From contig NMRA01000396.1 of assembly GCA_002633005.1 (NCBI GenBank), positions 359,146 through 423,145 of the forward strand: a DNA stretch of 64,000 nt. Reading direction: 5' to 3'. The notes under the pieces are model-generated. The model was not told where the DNA came from. It ran no database searches and saw nothing but the letters and a program-made list of their open reading frames with translations. Positions 13,054 to 25,007 of this stretch are shown here, piece after piece. How positions within the stretch are numbered: position 1 is the stretch's first letter; each line of letters begins with the position of its first letter. The position numbers and the translations under genes were made by a program. The stretch comes from Phoronis australis. Taxonomy: Eukaryota > Phoronida > Phoronidae.

Positions 13054-16000
13054 GTAAGAACCTGTGTCTGCGACTCTTACAATATCATGTATATGAATAT
13101 CAACGGCGTAGACGCCTCCCCCCATTAACTTGCATGTGTCGGGAATGAAATCTTGGTGGCGACTGGACAGGACACCATTTTCCAGTGCTACGACGGGAAG
13201 CACTGCGAAAGGGCTTCTTATTCATTCATTTCATACTTTACGTTTGCCTGAATCTTGTACATGTGGTGAATTATCAATAGATGGAAAGGTGTATCTGCGT
13301 TTCTCAACATCAACCAGTCAAAATGTTCGAATGTTACAAGTAAAAATAGTCGCTTGATATTACTACTGATGCCCGATATTACAGGAAAAGGCCCAAAAAC
13401 CGAAATGTTCGTTTTGGTCTGTACCCCGACTCATTTTGACACGTGCTCTCACGGACTAAACAAAAATTACACCTTTCATCAATGTCAGTCAAGGTCTGGT
13501 GTTGCTTTTTCTGTTCTCAATTTATTTTTAATTTAATTTGTAAATTTAATTTGCGTATATTCATTTAATTTAAGTTAACTTCATTTAATCTAATTTAATT
13601 TATTTAATTTAAGAGGACCACGCTGCACATTAATAGCATTTGGCAAAAAGCATATTTTAAATGTTATTAGATTTTATCCTCTATAAATAAAGTTTATAGT
13701 TGAAAAGGCACGTAACAAGGTTTGAAACGCCATGATTTGCGAAGCGACTAGTGATAAACAAATCACGCATCATTGTGGTTCGTTTCGGTTAGATTTACTT
13801 TTTTGAAAAAGAGCGCACCAAAAAGTACTGCTTCATCGACTCTATTTTCTAGAAATACAGACCGGAAACAACTATGATTTTTGGCCTAATGTGGTGCCTT
13901 TTTCGTCTGAAAACATCGCATCTGGTTACATGTACAGACAGTATGACCTGATCTAAGTTATCTAAAATACGCTTACAAACTTAATGAGGTATCTGTCGAA
14001 CGGATTCGACTATTGTAGCACCCCCTAGTTTTGAAGTAATCATTACTTTTCCGTTGTTCCTTTGTTGGCAGTTTATACTGTTATGTACATTTCTATAAAA
14101 ATCGACTTAATCTTCCAAGTTGGGTGATTTTTGGTCAGTTATAAGTTACTAGATAACGACATTTTTCATTTAGTTTGAAAGTCAGGGAATATTTGGTGTT
14201 TACCAAAAATATACTCAGAGCTCATTACAACGCCCGGAGTTCAGATTCAGTTCTCATGGATCAGACTCTGCGCTCAGGACCCTGTGTGGTTAAACCTTGC
14301 TGTGAAACCATCAAATGTACCCCCAGGCTTTGCTGATTTACCCAATTGGCGCCACGTTCTAAATGCCTACCGGTTGTTTATTGACTTACAGGCAACAATG
14401 TGCAATGCATGTTCTGTTTGATCCACAGGAGTTTACAAAGAGATATTTTCCGTTTGCATCAATTTGTTTCGTTTGGTCCATTTGAGGGAAATTCACGTAA
14501 GCTGGCAGTACACTGGCAACTATGGATGTGAGCGATACTCCATCTATCCGATCGACTCAGCATTTACAGGTAAGATTTTTACAAAAGAACTTGACGTCAT
14601 TTGGAACAACACGTGACTGTAAGTATTCTCACTTTTTTCCCAGAGTCAGAGCTGATTTACGTCACGTAGTAGAACCGATATTTAGCCATGCACTTGCGGT
14701 AAGAAATGTTTGATTATGTAACAGTCCTATAATTCCGCATTTCAAACTCATCGACCAATACTCGAGTTCATGGTTTCTACCACAATTCTGAAAATTTAAT
14801 TAGTGATGATAGATTAAACAATTCAAGTCACGTGCGTATCTATGTAGATGGACGGAGGAGTAAGGCCTCATAAAACCATTTTATTCAAAAGATATCGTCT
14901 GGATATCAAAAGTTGAAATCCCAATCTGTGTAGTCTTGCTTGTTTTAAGGTGTCGATTTGGCGATCTTCATCTCCAGGCCAATTTTCTTTTAAGTTTTTC
15001 TTCCTGAGAACCACCTATGCTCGATTTTGGAATGCATTGCTGGATGCCTATGTTGCCGGTGATTTGCGAGGCCGGCTACGTTTTCACAAAGCCCATCCCA
15101 GGATCAGCGCTGATAACGTTAGTTAGACCTTGGTATGAAGAAAATACAAGTTTTCATACTACTGTAATAGAAGTGTTTTAACGTCGTTAGAATCGAAAAT
15201 TATTACTGCCACCGATCACTCCGGCATTGGCTGATCATCGAAGCCAAAATACAAAGGATCAAAAGCTAATTTCATCTGAAAGTTTCTGTGTGCGAACAGC
15301 AATACTCACACACTGATGGCACAAAGTGTTGTTCTCATCATTAGTTTTACTAGCTACTCTTTAAAAAGTTCGTTTTTATTGTTTGTGTAACGGGATCGCC
15401 GTCTATTGATGGAGTCGTGAGTCAAGGCTACATGTATGTTTAATTGCAGAACCTCGAGTGGTCAAATATATTTTAAAGGAGTGGTTGTTGGTGAATCCCA
15501 TTATTTAGTACTTCCGACGACGCAAATTTCATTTTGAATTTTAATTGGATTTTACATTTAAATTGAGACCCATATTTCAGCTTAATTTTGTCCTTTTGCG
15601 GTGCGAATTTGCCTATAAAAATGAGCCCCACAAGCTGAAACTTCGGATTATGCGTGGTCTGGATCCTATCCGCAAGGAATCCAAACCAAACTAAGTAGCT
15701 TTTTGGGTCATTTATTTGAACTTTAATGTTTTTCGACGTATTTTTCTTGCTTGTGTATTCTTTGGATTATTTGTCAAAGCAGGATGACGACGGAAGCTAA
15801 TCATGAGTTGTAAGTTTGTAGATTTGTAATTTATATTTAGCACATAATAAACTAAGTATGTTTCTCTACTTCTCTCTTGTTTCACTCTCCGTAAGTCGAC
15901 TCGTATGCGATACGGAAGAGTGAAAAAGTAGACAACGCTGCAATTATTTTTATTGGCTACGAACAGTCGATTCCCATTACGTTTGGTTCCTATGGAGTGC

Positions 16001-19000
16001 AACGTGAAAATCGGCTTGTTTACTCTATCTGAGTCTCTATCACGCCAGTGCTGACACCTACTTTGCTTACTCAACTCGAAATCTTAGGGTTAATTTCATA
16101 AGTGACGTCGCACGTACAAGCTGATGTTTGCCGTCTAAGGAACACAGCTCAGTTGTTTGTTCATTCACTGTAATCGCTTGGAAATAAGATCACGGTCTTT
16201 GCTTGTTGTGAGTGGCAATACAACGAGAATACTTGCATGATCTCGCCAAACTCGCAAGAGGTACTCGTTGTAAATTGTAACATCGACTAAAATAACAAAA
16301 GAACACGAAGTAAGGAATTTCCATTAATGCTGTACAAACTGATCTCGACGATGATTCTTTTCAACATATGTAAGATAATTTATATCCAACACATATTTCA
16401 AAAAACAATATCCTCCTTTCAGAATACACTCAGGACGAAGAAGAAGGTGACCAATTTGTAGGCCTCCAGATGGCTGGGGTATATTACTACATCTTCAACA
16501 AGATACCGGTGCCCCAGAACTTGGAGAAAATATACATCGTCCACACCTTGCTTTTGTATTTCTGGAATATAGACGTAGAATTTGCCCCCAATAACGTGAA
16601 ACTCGTCGACTTATCAGAGAACAGAATGGAATCAATTGAAACTACGGTCAGGGGGTTAACGTTACTCAGTCATTTGATCCTTCGTAACAATAATCTGAAG
16701 TACGTGAAGCCGGGATTTCTAGCTTATTTACCATCGATAAAAATAATAGAACTACAGGACAATTTACTCGGTTTGGATATGAAACCCCATCAGTTCGCGA
16801 GGGTTTTTGAAAACGTAACAAGTCTCACTGAAATAGACCTCACAAGCAATTATTTGCACAACCTCACCGCAGAATGTTTAACAGGCAATAAAAATTTGAC
16901 AAAATTACATCTTGCAAATAACAAACTCGCCAAAATAGGATTACAAGTGGAAAATTTTCCCATGTTAGAGTTTCTAAATTTGTCTAAGAATGCGATTTTA
17001 TTTCTGTCGTTAAACGAGACATCTGCCCTAGATTCTATAGCGAAGCAACACGAACTGATTGTAGACCTATCTGGAAACATCATGCTGTGTTCCTGCGCCA
17101 CTTTGAACTTCCTCGAATGGTTGAGAACTGCCAGTGTTACATTTCCCAAGAAGAGCTCATACATGTGTACCTATAAAGGCAAAACACGAAATTTGGAGGA
17201 ATTTCTCAACAGTGACTACGAGGATTTTCGTGACGAATGCTTTTCTAATGTTATTACTATTCTAACAAGTTCGTTGGTAGCTGGCACTGTTCTGGTGTTG
17301 TCCGTAGTCATAGGTAAGTTGTCGCAACTGAACAATTTTTGGGATAAAAATATTTTGACTATCGCTACCACCCATTACGATCTTTGCTATAAATAATACA
17401 ATTATTCTCAATAAATTGAGTTAAAACTACTACAGTATAAACCAGATTCTGGTTTTACAAGTTTCTTCACAGCCGTGTTCTACCTTCCATTCAATGTCGT
17501 TGCATCCTCTGATTGAGCTATGCTGGCATAGCTCATTGTTGAAATGAAACTGTACACAAAATAACGTCCGGAATTCCATTGACAATCACAGCTTCAGCAG
17601 CTGAAACTCCCTTTAAGAAGTAATTATAAACGTCTGGTCTGACGTGATAACGAACCTTGGAATTGGCTCTAAACCTCTGGACTAGGAACAAAGTCCAACC
17701 ATGGGTAAATGTCCTCAATTAGAGCTTTTTACAGAATAATTGATAAAGCATAACTTGCTGTATATGTATAGAATAGGCACTTTATAGCCACGTGTGATCA
17801 CGTGACACAGTAATTACACGAACCAATGAGCTTCTTCAATCCGTGTAGACAGTCAAGTCTACTTCGGGACCATTGGTTAAGCACAGAAATACAATATTTT
17901 CTCTACAGTTCATTCGTGATTAGGTCAGCCTCTATTCTATATAAAATCCAATACAGGGTGGTACAGAAGATGGCACATCCGCTACATCATCTACAAGTTA
18001 TTTCGACAACCTCCTGAACCCAACGACGGTCACAGATACGATGCCTATCTAGCTTACGAAAGCAGAGACCATGACAAGGCTTTGGAAATGACAGCGGTTC
18101 TTGAGCGAGATCATGGCCTTAAGATCTACATACACGACAGAAATGCACCGTTGCCTGGTGATCACCACGACAGCATTTTTGACGGTGAGTTCAAACGGAT
18201 GTTTGTGCATACGCATTGTGCCACGCTCTTTCACACATAAATTCAAGCGTGTTGCGTTAAATTTGCAGAGTTTTTGTCGTTCGAGGCCCCCCCCCCGCCC
18301 CTGGGTGCGCCCATGAATAGCCTTTTCTGGGGGCACCGGTTAATTTTTCTGCGATTATTGTTACAGGATACAAGGACACGTGACTTTCGGAATTTCTGTT
18401 GTCTTGGTCGAATATCATGATTCACTTCGTTGTATAACATATAAAATAATCTGTTACGTCTAAATGTTAACCATCTTAGTCGTCAAACTCGGGATGGCTG
18501 ATTTTTGCACTTATAAGTTGTTAGATGCGGTGTCTGCATATTACGCATCTGAATATTCGCTTTCGGGCGTTTCGGTGCTATTGTTGAACTGCGTGGAAGG
18601 TTTTGTTCATTGAACTGCCATACTGTTCGTTTGCTCCTCCTAAAGTGTTTTTCACAAACACGTTTCCTCCATGCCAACTGTGCCATAAGGGAATTGAGGG
18701 GGGCAGGGGCCCGCCCGCCCCCCCCCCCCTCCTTGGCTGGCTGCCCCAAGCAAAATGGAACAGCAACAACGTGAAGCGGGAGGAAATAGGACCAGTAGAA
18801 GAGGAAGGGGGGCTCAGACCCCAGATCTTAGCGTTGCGTCTGTTTTTGTCTTTTTTTAGTCCACTGGTAGATTTCCCGGACAGAAGGTTCACGTGCCCGA
18901 CCCGGCATCTTTCGGGCCTGCGCTCTAGTAACATACATGTACAATCGCGCTTTGCCCACTTCCCTGAGACAACATGTTTCCCCCCTTATGGTATCCTAGA

Positions 19001-22000
19001 TCTGCCACTATGTGCTCATTTGCACTGGATGCAAGCCGAAAATGTGTAACTCGTATATAGAATCCTAAACGAGTCTCAGGTTTATGACATGGGCAAAACC
19101 TCTTGGAAATTTCGTCAAAATCCCGAGGCTTTCACATGAACCGTAAAAACTATCTTGTTTGCGGAAAAACTAGACGTGTCTAAAACTTTCAACCACATGA
19201 CGCATTTTTATGCGCCCACATATTTATATGTGGACGCTTTATGCCGCCATCTCCGTCCGTCCGTTCGTTCGTCCGTTCACCCGTCCGTCCGTCCGTCCGT
19301 CCGGCGTCCGGCGTCCGGTGGTCTATCTCCAAAATGCCTTGACGTATGTTCATGAAATTTTGCACATTCTTTCCTTCTGTGGATGGGACGGCATGAGTGA
19401 AATTTTGGACGGATCCGACTAGCGGTGTGCCCCCTAGTGGCAATTTTAGTTTGTTACGTTTATCTCTGTATCTTCTCCGTTCTCAACGGATTTTCATCAT
19501 CGATAAAATTTTGTTCATAGGCACCTATTAATGAGATGATGCGATCCTCTTGTTTTCGAAAGAATTCGACGTAGTTTGCGTCATCTAGTGACCTTTTTAC
19601 TTTTTCCGAGTCTGTTTTTGCATGCACTCCTCCATCAACCAAATCGCTCAAAGGATGATTGCGAAAATTGGCATGCATGTTCCTACTATGAATTGGACGG
19701 CTGACAATGATTTTACGACTTCTACTACTGTGGCGCCTCCTAGTGGCAGTTTTGTTTATTTTTGCGCCAATGGCTGTATTTCCTAAACCGTTTGCAGGAT
19801 CTGTACTTAATTTAGCGAGTGTATTTATATGATGTTGACAACCTACGACGACGACTTTCTGATGGATCCTGACTGCTGGTGTGCCACCTAGCGGCAGTTT
19901 TAGTTTTTTTTACGTTTACCTGTGTATCCTTAATGGTCCTCAACAGATTTTCATAAAATTTTGAATATAGGCATCTATTGGCAACGTAACGCTATCCTCC
20001 TGTTTTTGGATGGAATCGAGGTATTTCGAGACACCTAGTGGCCATTTTTGCTGTTTTCAAGCCCTTTTTGGCACACACGCTTCTATCAACCAAAGCATTC
20101 TAGGAATGGTTATGAAAATTGGCATATATGTTCTTATCGTGAAGAGGACATTTGATGATGGCGACTGACAACTGTGGCGCTTCCTAGTGGTATTTTTTTG
20201 TTTTGTGCCCATAGCTCTATCTCTTAAACCCACTGCACGATCTTTATTAAATTTAGTAAGTGTATTAATATATGAAGATTACAACAGACGACGATCATGA
20301 CTTTCAGGCGGATCCAACGGACGCTGTGGCCACGGGTGGCAGTTTCATTTTATTCTGTTTCCCATTGTTTTTCTGAAGTTCCTTGACAGAATTTTATTAA
20401 GAATGGCATGTTCCTGTTTTTGGATAGATTGTACCGTTTTGCGCTATCTAGTGGCCATTTTTATGATACAAATAAATAACCCTAAAAGCACACCATGTGC
20501 GATGCATTCGTGGGCGCGTTTCTCTTGTTGTGAAAACGGTTGCGCAATGTGAAGTAATGCACTTACTTTTTGTAAATAGTTTTAATTTAAGCTTAACAAT
20601 TGTAACTTGCATTACGCTTTCGTAGCAAATAGATAGGTTGGAATGTAATGAATATTCTATGAAGTTATAATATTAACACTTAATAAGCCAGCAAGGCTTC
20701 CCCGTGTGTGAGCACTGAATTCACCTTGAGACAGCACTGCTAGACTGGCTCGTCGTGTTTCTTGAGTTAGGGTTGGTCTCTGTTTGCATGAAATTGGATA
20801 TGGAATTCGCCGCCGAGGATGGGTCCGTTTAAGAAGTTGTTCGCGTGTCCTTCCGACTAGGAGTACGTACGGTTGCGTTGCAACACCCGATTTGTCAATC
20901 TTAACCGTGTCACCTTCTCGGAATTCCGGTATTGTTTGGTTGACGCGCGTTTGGTGGTTTGCAGACGATAAAATGTTACGCGCAAGGATTGTTACTTTGC
21001 ACTACTTTGTGATTTGCCCATGTCTAATAAAAAATACGTACTCTGTGATAGTCGTGTCGTAACACATAACAGGTCATGTGAGAAATAAAATCTAGGTTCT
21101 TGAGATCATTGGTCCATTGCGTTATTTTCACTTAAAACCACGTATTACACGTACTTAAATATTGATGTCTAGTCCGAAGTTCCACTACTTCTAGAGTTCA
21201 ATACTCTGAGGATTCACTGCTCCTTAAATTTAGCATGTCTCTTTATGAGGGTGAATTGACGTAAAACTGTATTTGTATCAATTTAACGAAACTGGCAGAG
21301 GCTGGGTAACCCCTTTCACTATCGATCCGGTCGTGTGCGTGGTTACCGGGTATGGTGGGTCAGGTTGGGCGAGCAGCGGATAAACATTTCTTTCTCTCTG
21401 TGAAATGGTATGATCAGATTATGAATTTGGTCAATGTATGGTGGTTGATAATTCATTCATAGTCCTACTTTATATTCCTTCGAAAGGCAAACCGAAGTAC
21501 GTACTCATTTTTCGTATCCATAAGAAATATTTTCAAACCCAGTTTCGCATGCGCATGCCAAAACGCTCGCAAACTGTTGTTTTTGTTGATACTTCATGTC
21601 GTTTATTTTTGCATAAAGAAATATGAAAATTACACCGGAGTCTGCAAGTTGATACATATCCATAGGAGTAAACCTTCGGTGTAGGCAACCTTCAGAATAG
21701 TGATAATCCCTCAGAGCTCTGAAACTTTGGAGTTAGTGGGATGATCTCCTTTAATATCGCTAACCATATGGTGCTCTTCACTTTATTTGCCAGTTTTCTT
21801 TTCTTTCCTTTGTAGGAAAGCATCTTTCTCTGTCTTGTAAACGAGTTCATAAGAAACGTTGCTGACAATTCCTTAAATAACTTTTTCATAATCTTTACGA
21901 CCATTTCCCTTGGATCTACATAACATGTTAGACTCGGTCGCTTTTGACATATCCACAAAGATGATCACCTTTAGAAAATTGTCCAGTAACTTGAACACGT

Positions 22001-25000
22001 ATTTCAGGAGTTGGCCGTAGCAAGAAAGTAATACTGTTGATCACAGACCATGCTTTGAGAAGTCAAGAGTCATGGTGGAGCTTTGAAACTGACCTGTCTC
22101 TGTCCATTAAGGGGAAGGGCAAGATTCTCTGTGTGGTGAAAGGACATCTGCCCATCGGCAGGTAATTAACAAAACAGCAAATAAGTAAGAGATTATACAG
22201 GCAATGGCAAAATGGCAATACTATAATTTCTACAATGAGGTGGTCTTGACTTGTGTAGCAGGAGTGAGTCCACTAAGGTCAGTGTCCTACCTGCAGGTAT
22301 TCGAATGCCAACATACAGGCCCGATATTCAGTGAATTGCCCGCAGGAGCACTGAATCCTTTTTACACAGGATTATCATTGAACATGGATACTTCTAATTC
22401 TTGTTGCACTGTTTTTATGATTTTTTTTTTGTTAACAAGGGTCCTCAGTCTGCATCCAACATTAACTCACAAGGAAAGACTCCTTAATCAGCAATTATTC
22501 AAGAAAACAGCTAATTTGTTGAAATTTGAACTTACAACTGAACACCAAGTATTAAAACCCTTGATATTTTGCACCAAATACTAGTTCGGGAATTGATGTA
22601 ATATCTAGCGCGTTGTTCAAATCTTGTGCGAAACTATTTGCAGAACTTCTTACACAACATAGTCGTCAATAGCTACATCCTCCTTTCAATACTCCCTGTT
22701 TTTAAAGGTTTTTAACAAAGTTGTCTATTCACAGTTTTACATTTATTTCATCGGGAAAAATCAATCAATATGCAAACATCAATATGAATTCCGACCACAC
22801 TACTCCCAACTACTCCTCGAAAACAGCCGTTTTGGAATTAATCGATAGATTTCATACATATCTCAAGAAAAGTAAAAGCAAAGCTTTTGACACCATAAAC
22901 ATGTCGCTTTCCAAATTGAAACTCTGGAGTACATACTAGCATAGTGTAGGCATGGTTTCAAAGTTATCTAACTTCCAGAAACCAGTATGCATCGTTTTAG
23001 TAATTCTGCCTCTACTCAAAAATGCATAACCATTAGAGTACCAGTAAGTTTTTTTCAGGTTCTCTCTTTTTCATGATAATCAGTGACTTTTGTTAATGAA
23101 GAAACTCTGACTAACTTATTGATGTGTGACCACGACACCTGCTTGATTTTACTATTTTCAAAGCATATAAAGACGTGACATAGCTTTACTTTTTAACGAA
23201 TGAATAACAAAATTTTACAAACATAATGAATGGCTGGTATTCAACAAATTGTAGTAAAAAGAAAATTTGTGCTGTCATCAATAAAATATACACGTAAAAC
23301 ATATTCCACGACTAAAGGTAAAAACACACTGATTCTAAAAAATTTAAATGTATTGATCTAAAAGTCTTTTACCTGGAACAAACAATTGAAATATTATTTA
23401 ACAAGATACGTGGACTGACAGATTCCAATCACATATATAGTACACACCAATAGTATTCAGATAAAATGACACTATAATAGTCATAACCTGTCATTTTTGC
23501 TGTCAAGATAATTAGACGTAATGGTAAGGAAACAGTCACGGTCAACCCATTTGTAAACAAAGATAAAACTTGACATGACAATGAACATACATTGTTTGCA
23601 CAAAATTCACAATTGCGCTGAAAACTTAAAAAACATAGTTGAGTTCCTGTTGACACTCTTTCGTCAGTGCAACTGGCCACTTATCCCAAAGATGCTCAAT
23701 CGTCAAACTTTTCCGAACGTATAGTAACTGAGTATTTTTTTCACATTCCTATCTTTATAGTTTTTGTAAAGAGTACTTATTGAATAAGCACCCGTTAATA
23801 TGTAATTTTAAGAACAGCTTGGTGTCTTGCCAGTTGTAAAATCTCAGTGGAGTTGTTATGTACTGGTGTTATTTAACGCTGCCCCAGCTTTTTACGAATG
23901 CGGATGTCCACCGATATCTTTCTGAGAAAGTTCTATATCACAAACAATGAATAGACAGTCGGTATTGAATGTGTCATGATCTCTGTGTCCAGTGGTCTAT
24001 AGAAATGAAAAAATATAAATTATCTATTTCCCGATTTTTTACCATTGATGTTGAAAGCTATCATTACATTCTCCTACTTCGATATTCTCTAATTTGCCAT
24101 TCTCACTGCAGTTGTGAATAGCTACTGGGATGTTCTATACATAACTTAGTATATAATCGTTGGATAATTGAAAAAATGATAGGTTATCTAAATGCTTTTT
24201 TCGATAGTCTCTCATACAAAAGACCTTCAATCAACACGAATTGTAACTTGCTTTTGTTATTTTTAATTACTATATAATTACTTGATGTTGATGATTAAGT
24301 GGTATTTGTACCATTACCGTAACCACTGCATTGACTATTTTCATTACTATCAGGTTGAACCGGAAACTGAGATACCTAATGGCAGACGACACATACCTGC
24401 TGTGGCCAGATAACGAAAATGCTGCGAACATGTTCACTTTCTGGAGAAATGTTGCCTTAGCAATCACCAGTAAAAATGGTATTCAGATTGACACAGGGGG
24501 TGAGTATTTGACGCAAACTTAGAATTGAGCCTTGGCATAAAATCCCTAGAATATCAGGAGAGCAAGGGTAAACATTCAGGGAGTTATGTAATGGAACAAC
24601 TTAGGTAGTATAAAAGGATTCTTGCCTAGTTGCCAGGCGGACAAAGGTTATCGGTTCCACGTGTTACTACTAATTGTTTCAACAAACCGTTGTTCACATG
24701 TTGTCGGTCCGTTTTCACATTAGTGCATCTGTAGACCTAAGTGTGAATCTATTTTCAACCCAATGCCAAAATATCTTCAGAGATAAGTGACGTTCATGTT
24801 CTTTGTATCCAACCTGTCCACATTTAGTCGTTATAAGATATGAAGTAAGTTGCTCATTTCCCTCGCTTTTGAATATATGACTGAAGAAGCCTATTACTGT
24901 GTGTTATTGATCTCGTTTTAGTGTGTGGGCTATATGTGCCTGAGCATCAGGTCCAGACGATTGCACAACAATTGCCGATGGAACGTATTTCTGCGGCATC

Positions 25001-25007
25001 CACTTAA
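12066..25007 (+). CDS. Toll-like receptor A, complete seven-exon gene (877 aa)
   Basis: Join 12066-13053, 14429-14569, 16423-17313, 17957-18184, 22008-22161, 24354-24499, 24922-25007. All junctions are GT/AG and the reading frame is continuous, 2634 nt including TAA. Domain order: signal peptide about 1-24; LRRNT with Cys 32, 38, 40 and 52; leucine-rich repeats to about 590; LRRCT with Cys 599, 601, 625 and 649; transmembrane helix about 653-673; basic juxtamembrane segment; TIR about 698-860 with box 1 YDAYLAY (701-707), a box-2-like DRNAPLPG (734-741) and box 3 FW (830-831). One membrane-proximal LRRCT makes it a single-cysteine-cluster (vertebrate-type) TLR. By family knowledge such receptors dimerise on ligand binding and recruit TIR adaptors such as MyD88; the ligand is unknown. 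It may act at the cell surface or in endosomes. Tandem paralogue: 45100-59711. The intron-split TIR is unusual. Confidence 0.9.
13054..14428 (+). other. TLR-A intron 1
   Basis: A 1.4-kb phase-1 intron. Parts near 13150-13330 align with 46680-46810 in intron 1 of TLR-B. It contains a degenerate (TTTAA)n tract at 13521-13612. No gene is seen in it. Confidence 0.7.
13521..13612. repeat. Degenerate (ATTTA)n/TTTAA-rich simple repeat
   Basis: Repeated TTTAATTTAA-like units with interruptions, an A/T-only low-complexity tract inside intron 1 of TLR-A. Confidence 0.7.
14429..14569 (+). CDS. TLR-A exon 2: one central LRR
   Basis: A 141-nt exon, phase 1 at both ends, after a TTTGATCCACAG acceptor and before ACAG|GTAAG. 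It encodes residues 330-376, including LVHLREIHVSWQYTGNYG and the IYPIDSAF segment typical of an LRR with an insertion. The equivalent exon of TLR-B (48385-48525) has the same length and phase. The exon is too short to be found as an open frame alone. Confidence 0.88.
14570..16422 (+). other. TLR-A intron 2
   Basis: 1.85 kb. The start (to about 14.9 kb) and the rest (from about 15.0 kb) align with two separated parts of TLR-B intron 2, which has about 2 kb extra in between. I see no gene in it. Confidence 0.7.
16423..17313 (+). CDS. TLR-A exon 3: C-terminal LRRs, LRRCT and transmembrane helix
   Basis: An 891-nt phase-1 exon encoding residues 377-673. Leucine-rich repeats (VKLVDLSENRM, LSHLILRNNNLKYV, LTEIDLTSNYLHNL, LEFLNLSKNAI) are followed by the LRRCT motif DLSGNIMLCSCATLNFLEWL, the cysteines of YMCTYKG and RDECFS, and the hydrophobic stretch VITILTSSLVAGTVLVLSVVI. 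The next exon continues with basic residues WYRRW, which fixes an outside-to-inside orientation. Confidence 0.92.
17314..17956 (+). other. TLR-A intron 3
   Basis: A 643-bp intron, colinear with 52883-53561 in TLR-B. The first 90 or so bases are nearly identical between the two genes. No other feature is seen. Confidence 0.75.
17957..18184 (+). CDS. TLR-A exon 4: juxtamembrane segment and TIR boxes 1-2
   Basis: A 228-nt phase-1 exon after an AATACAG acceptor, ending GACG|GTGAGT. It encodes residues 674-749: WYRRWHIRYIIYKLF, then TIR box 1 YDAYLAYESRDHDKAL, and the BB-loop segment LKIYIHDRNAPLPGDH, which corresponds to the RDxxPG motif. The loop proline needed for adaptor signalling in known TLRs is present (P740). 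Confidence 0.92.
18683..18991. mobile_element. Small insertion with inverted ends CCATAAGGG/CCCTTATGG
   Basis: The 309-bp segment is absent at the matching place in TLR-B intron 4, where the text runs straight from the CTCCATGCCAA block to the CACTGGATGCAAGCC-like block. Its ends are 9-bp perfect inverted repeats. The interior has a long C tract and no coding sequence. It fits a small non-autonomous DNA element, family unknown. Confidence 0.45.
19212..20517. mobile_element. Repeat element with GCGCCCAC/GTGGGCGC ends and internal ~460-bp periodicity
   Basis: It starts GCGCCCAC and ends GTGGGCGC, with a CCGT-rich tract near the left end. Inside, blocks of the type CTAGTGGCAGTTTTAGTTT followed by TTTACGTTTACCTGTGTATC recur at about 19.43 and 19.88 kb, and a related pair at about 19.73 and 20.18 kb. 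This gives a period near 460 bp, about 2.3 units. Related CTAGTGGCAGTTTT-like text occurs near 33.7 and 61.6 kb. It is unit-A specific and probably non-autonomous. The family is not identified. Confidence 0.55.
19249..19318. repeat. (CCGT)n microsatellite with variants
   Basis: Runs of CCGT/TCCG with TTCG interruptions, turning into CCGGCGT units at the right end. It lies near the left edge of the repeat element at 19.2-20.5 kb. Confidence 0.85.
22008..22161 (+). CDS. TLR-A exon 5: central TIR domain
   Basis: 154 nt, phase 1 in and phase 2 out (ATTTCAG acceptor, GGCAG|GTAATT donor). It encodes residues 750-800: a core strand SKKVILLITDHALRS, then ESWWSFETDL, which fits the S-x-W-C/W-x-x-E element of TIR domains, and KILCVVKGHLP. 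Only conservative changes separate it from TLR-B (55927-56080). Confidence 0.92.
22162..24353 (+). other. TLR-A intron 5
   Basis: 2.2 kb and colinear with 56081-59069 in TLR-B, which has extra sequence around a GTT microsatellite. The short open frames in it are not conserved and no domain is recognisable. Confidence 0.7.
24354..24499 (+). CDS. TLR-A exon 6: C-terminal TIR with box 3
   Basis: 146 nt, phase 2 in and phase 1 out (TACTATCAG acceptor, GGGG|GTGAGT donor). It encodes residues 801-849: LNRKLRYLMADDTYLLWP, then MFTFWRNVALAI, where FW is TIR box 3. Confidence 0.9.
24922..25007 (+). CDS. TLR-A exon 7: short terminal exon
   Basis: 86 nt after a CTCGTTTTAG acceptor, encoding VCGLYVPEHQVQTIAQQL, then PMERISAAST and TAA. 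TLR-B has the same exon at 59626-59711, with the frame open, the stop at the same place and a few amino-acid changes. That conservation supports it as the true C-terminus rather than read-through of intron. Confidence 0.75.

Larger units (their letters stand above)
18185..22007 (+). other. TLR-A intron 4 (inside the TIR domain)
   Basis: 3.8 kb. 18.21-18.68 kb and 21.09-22.0 kb align with TLR-B intron 4 (54.42-54.95 and 55.02-55.92 kb). About 18.68-18.99 and 19.06-21.09 kb are insertions specific to unit A; they are listed separately. I see no gene in the intron. Confidence 0.7.

Noticed and set aside
13054-13148. Read-through of TLR-A exon 1 into intron 1 giving a short secreted form
   Set aside because: The frame stays open only for 31 codons, and the tail differs completely from TLR-B's read-through, while the GTAAG donor is perfect in both.
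16850-17164. 104-codon minus-strand frame, also present at 52419-52733
   Set aside because: It lies opposite TLR exon 3 and is conserved only because the + strand coding sequence is conserved. No domain is seen.
18603-19049. 148-codon frame overlapping several minus-strand frames
   Set aside because: It runs through a poly-C tract of an insertion in TLR-A intron 4; codon content is unlike protein.
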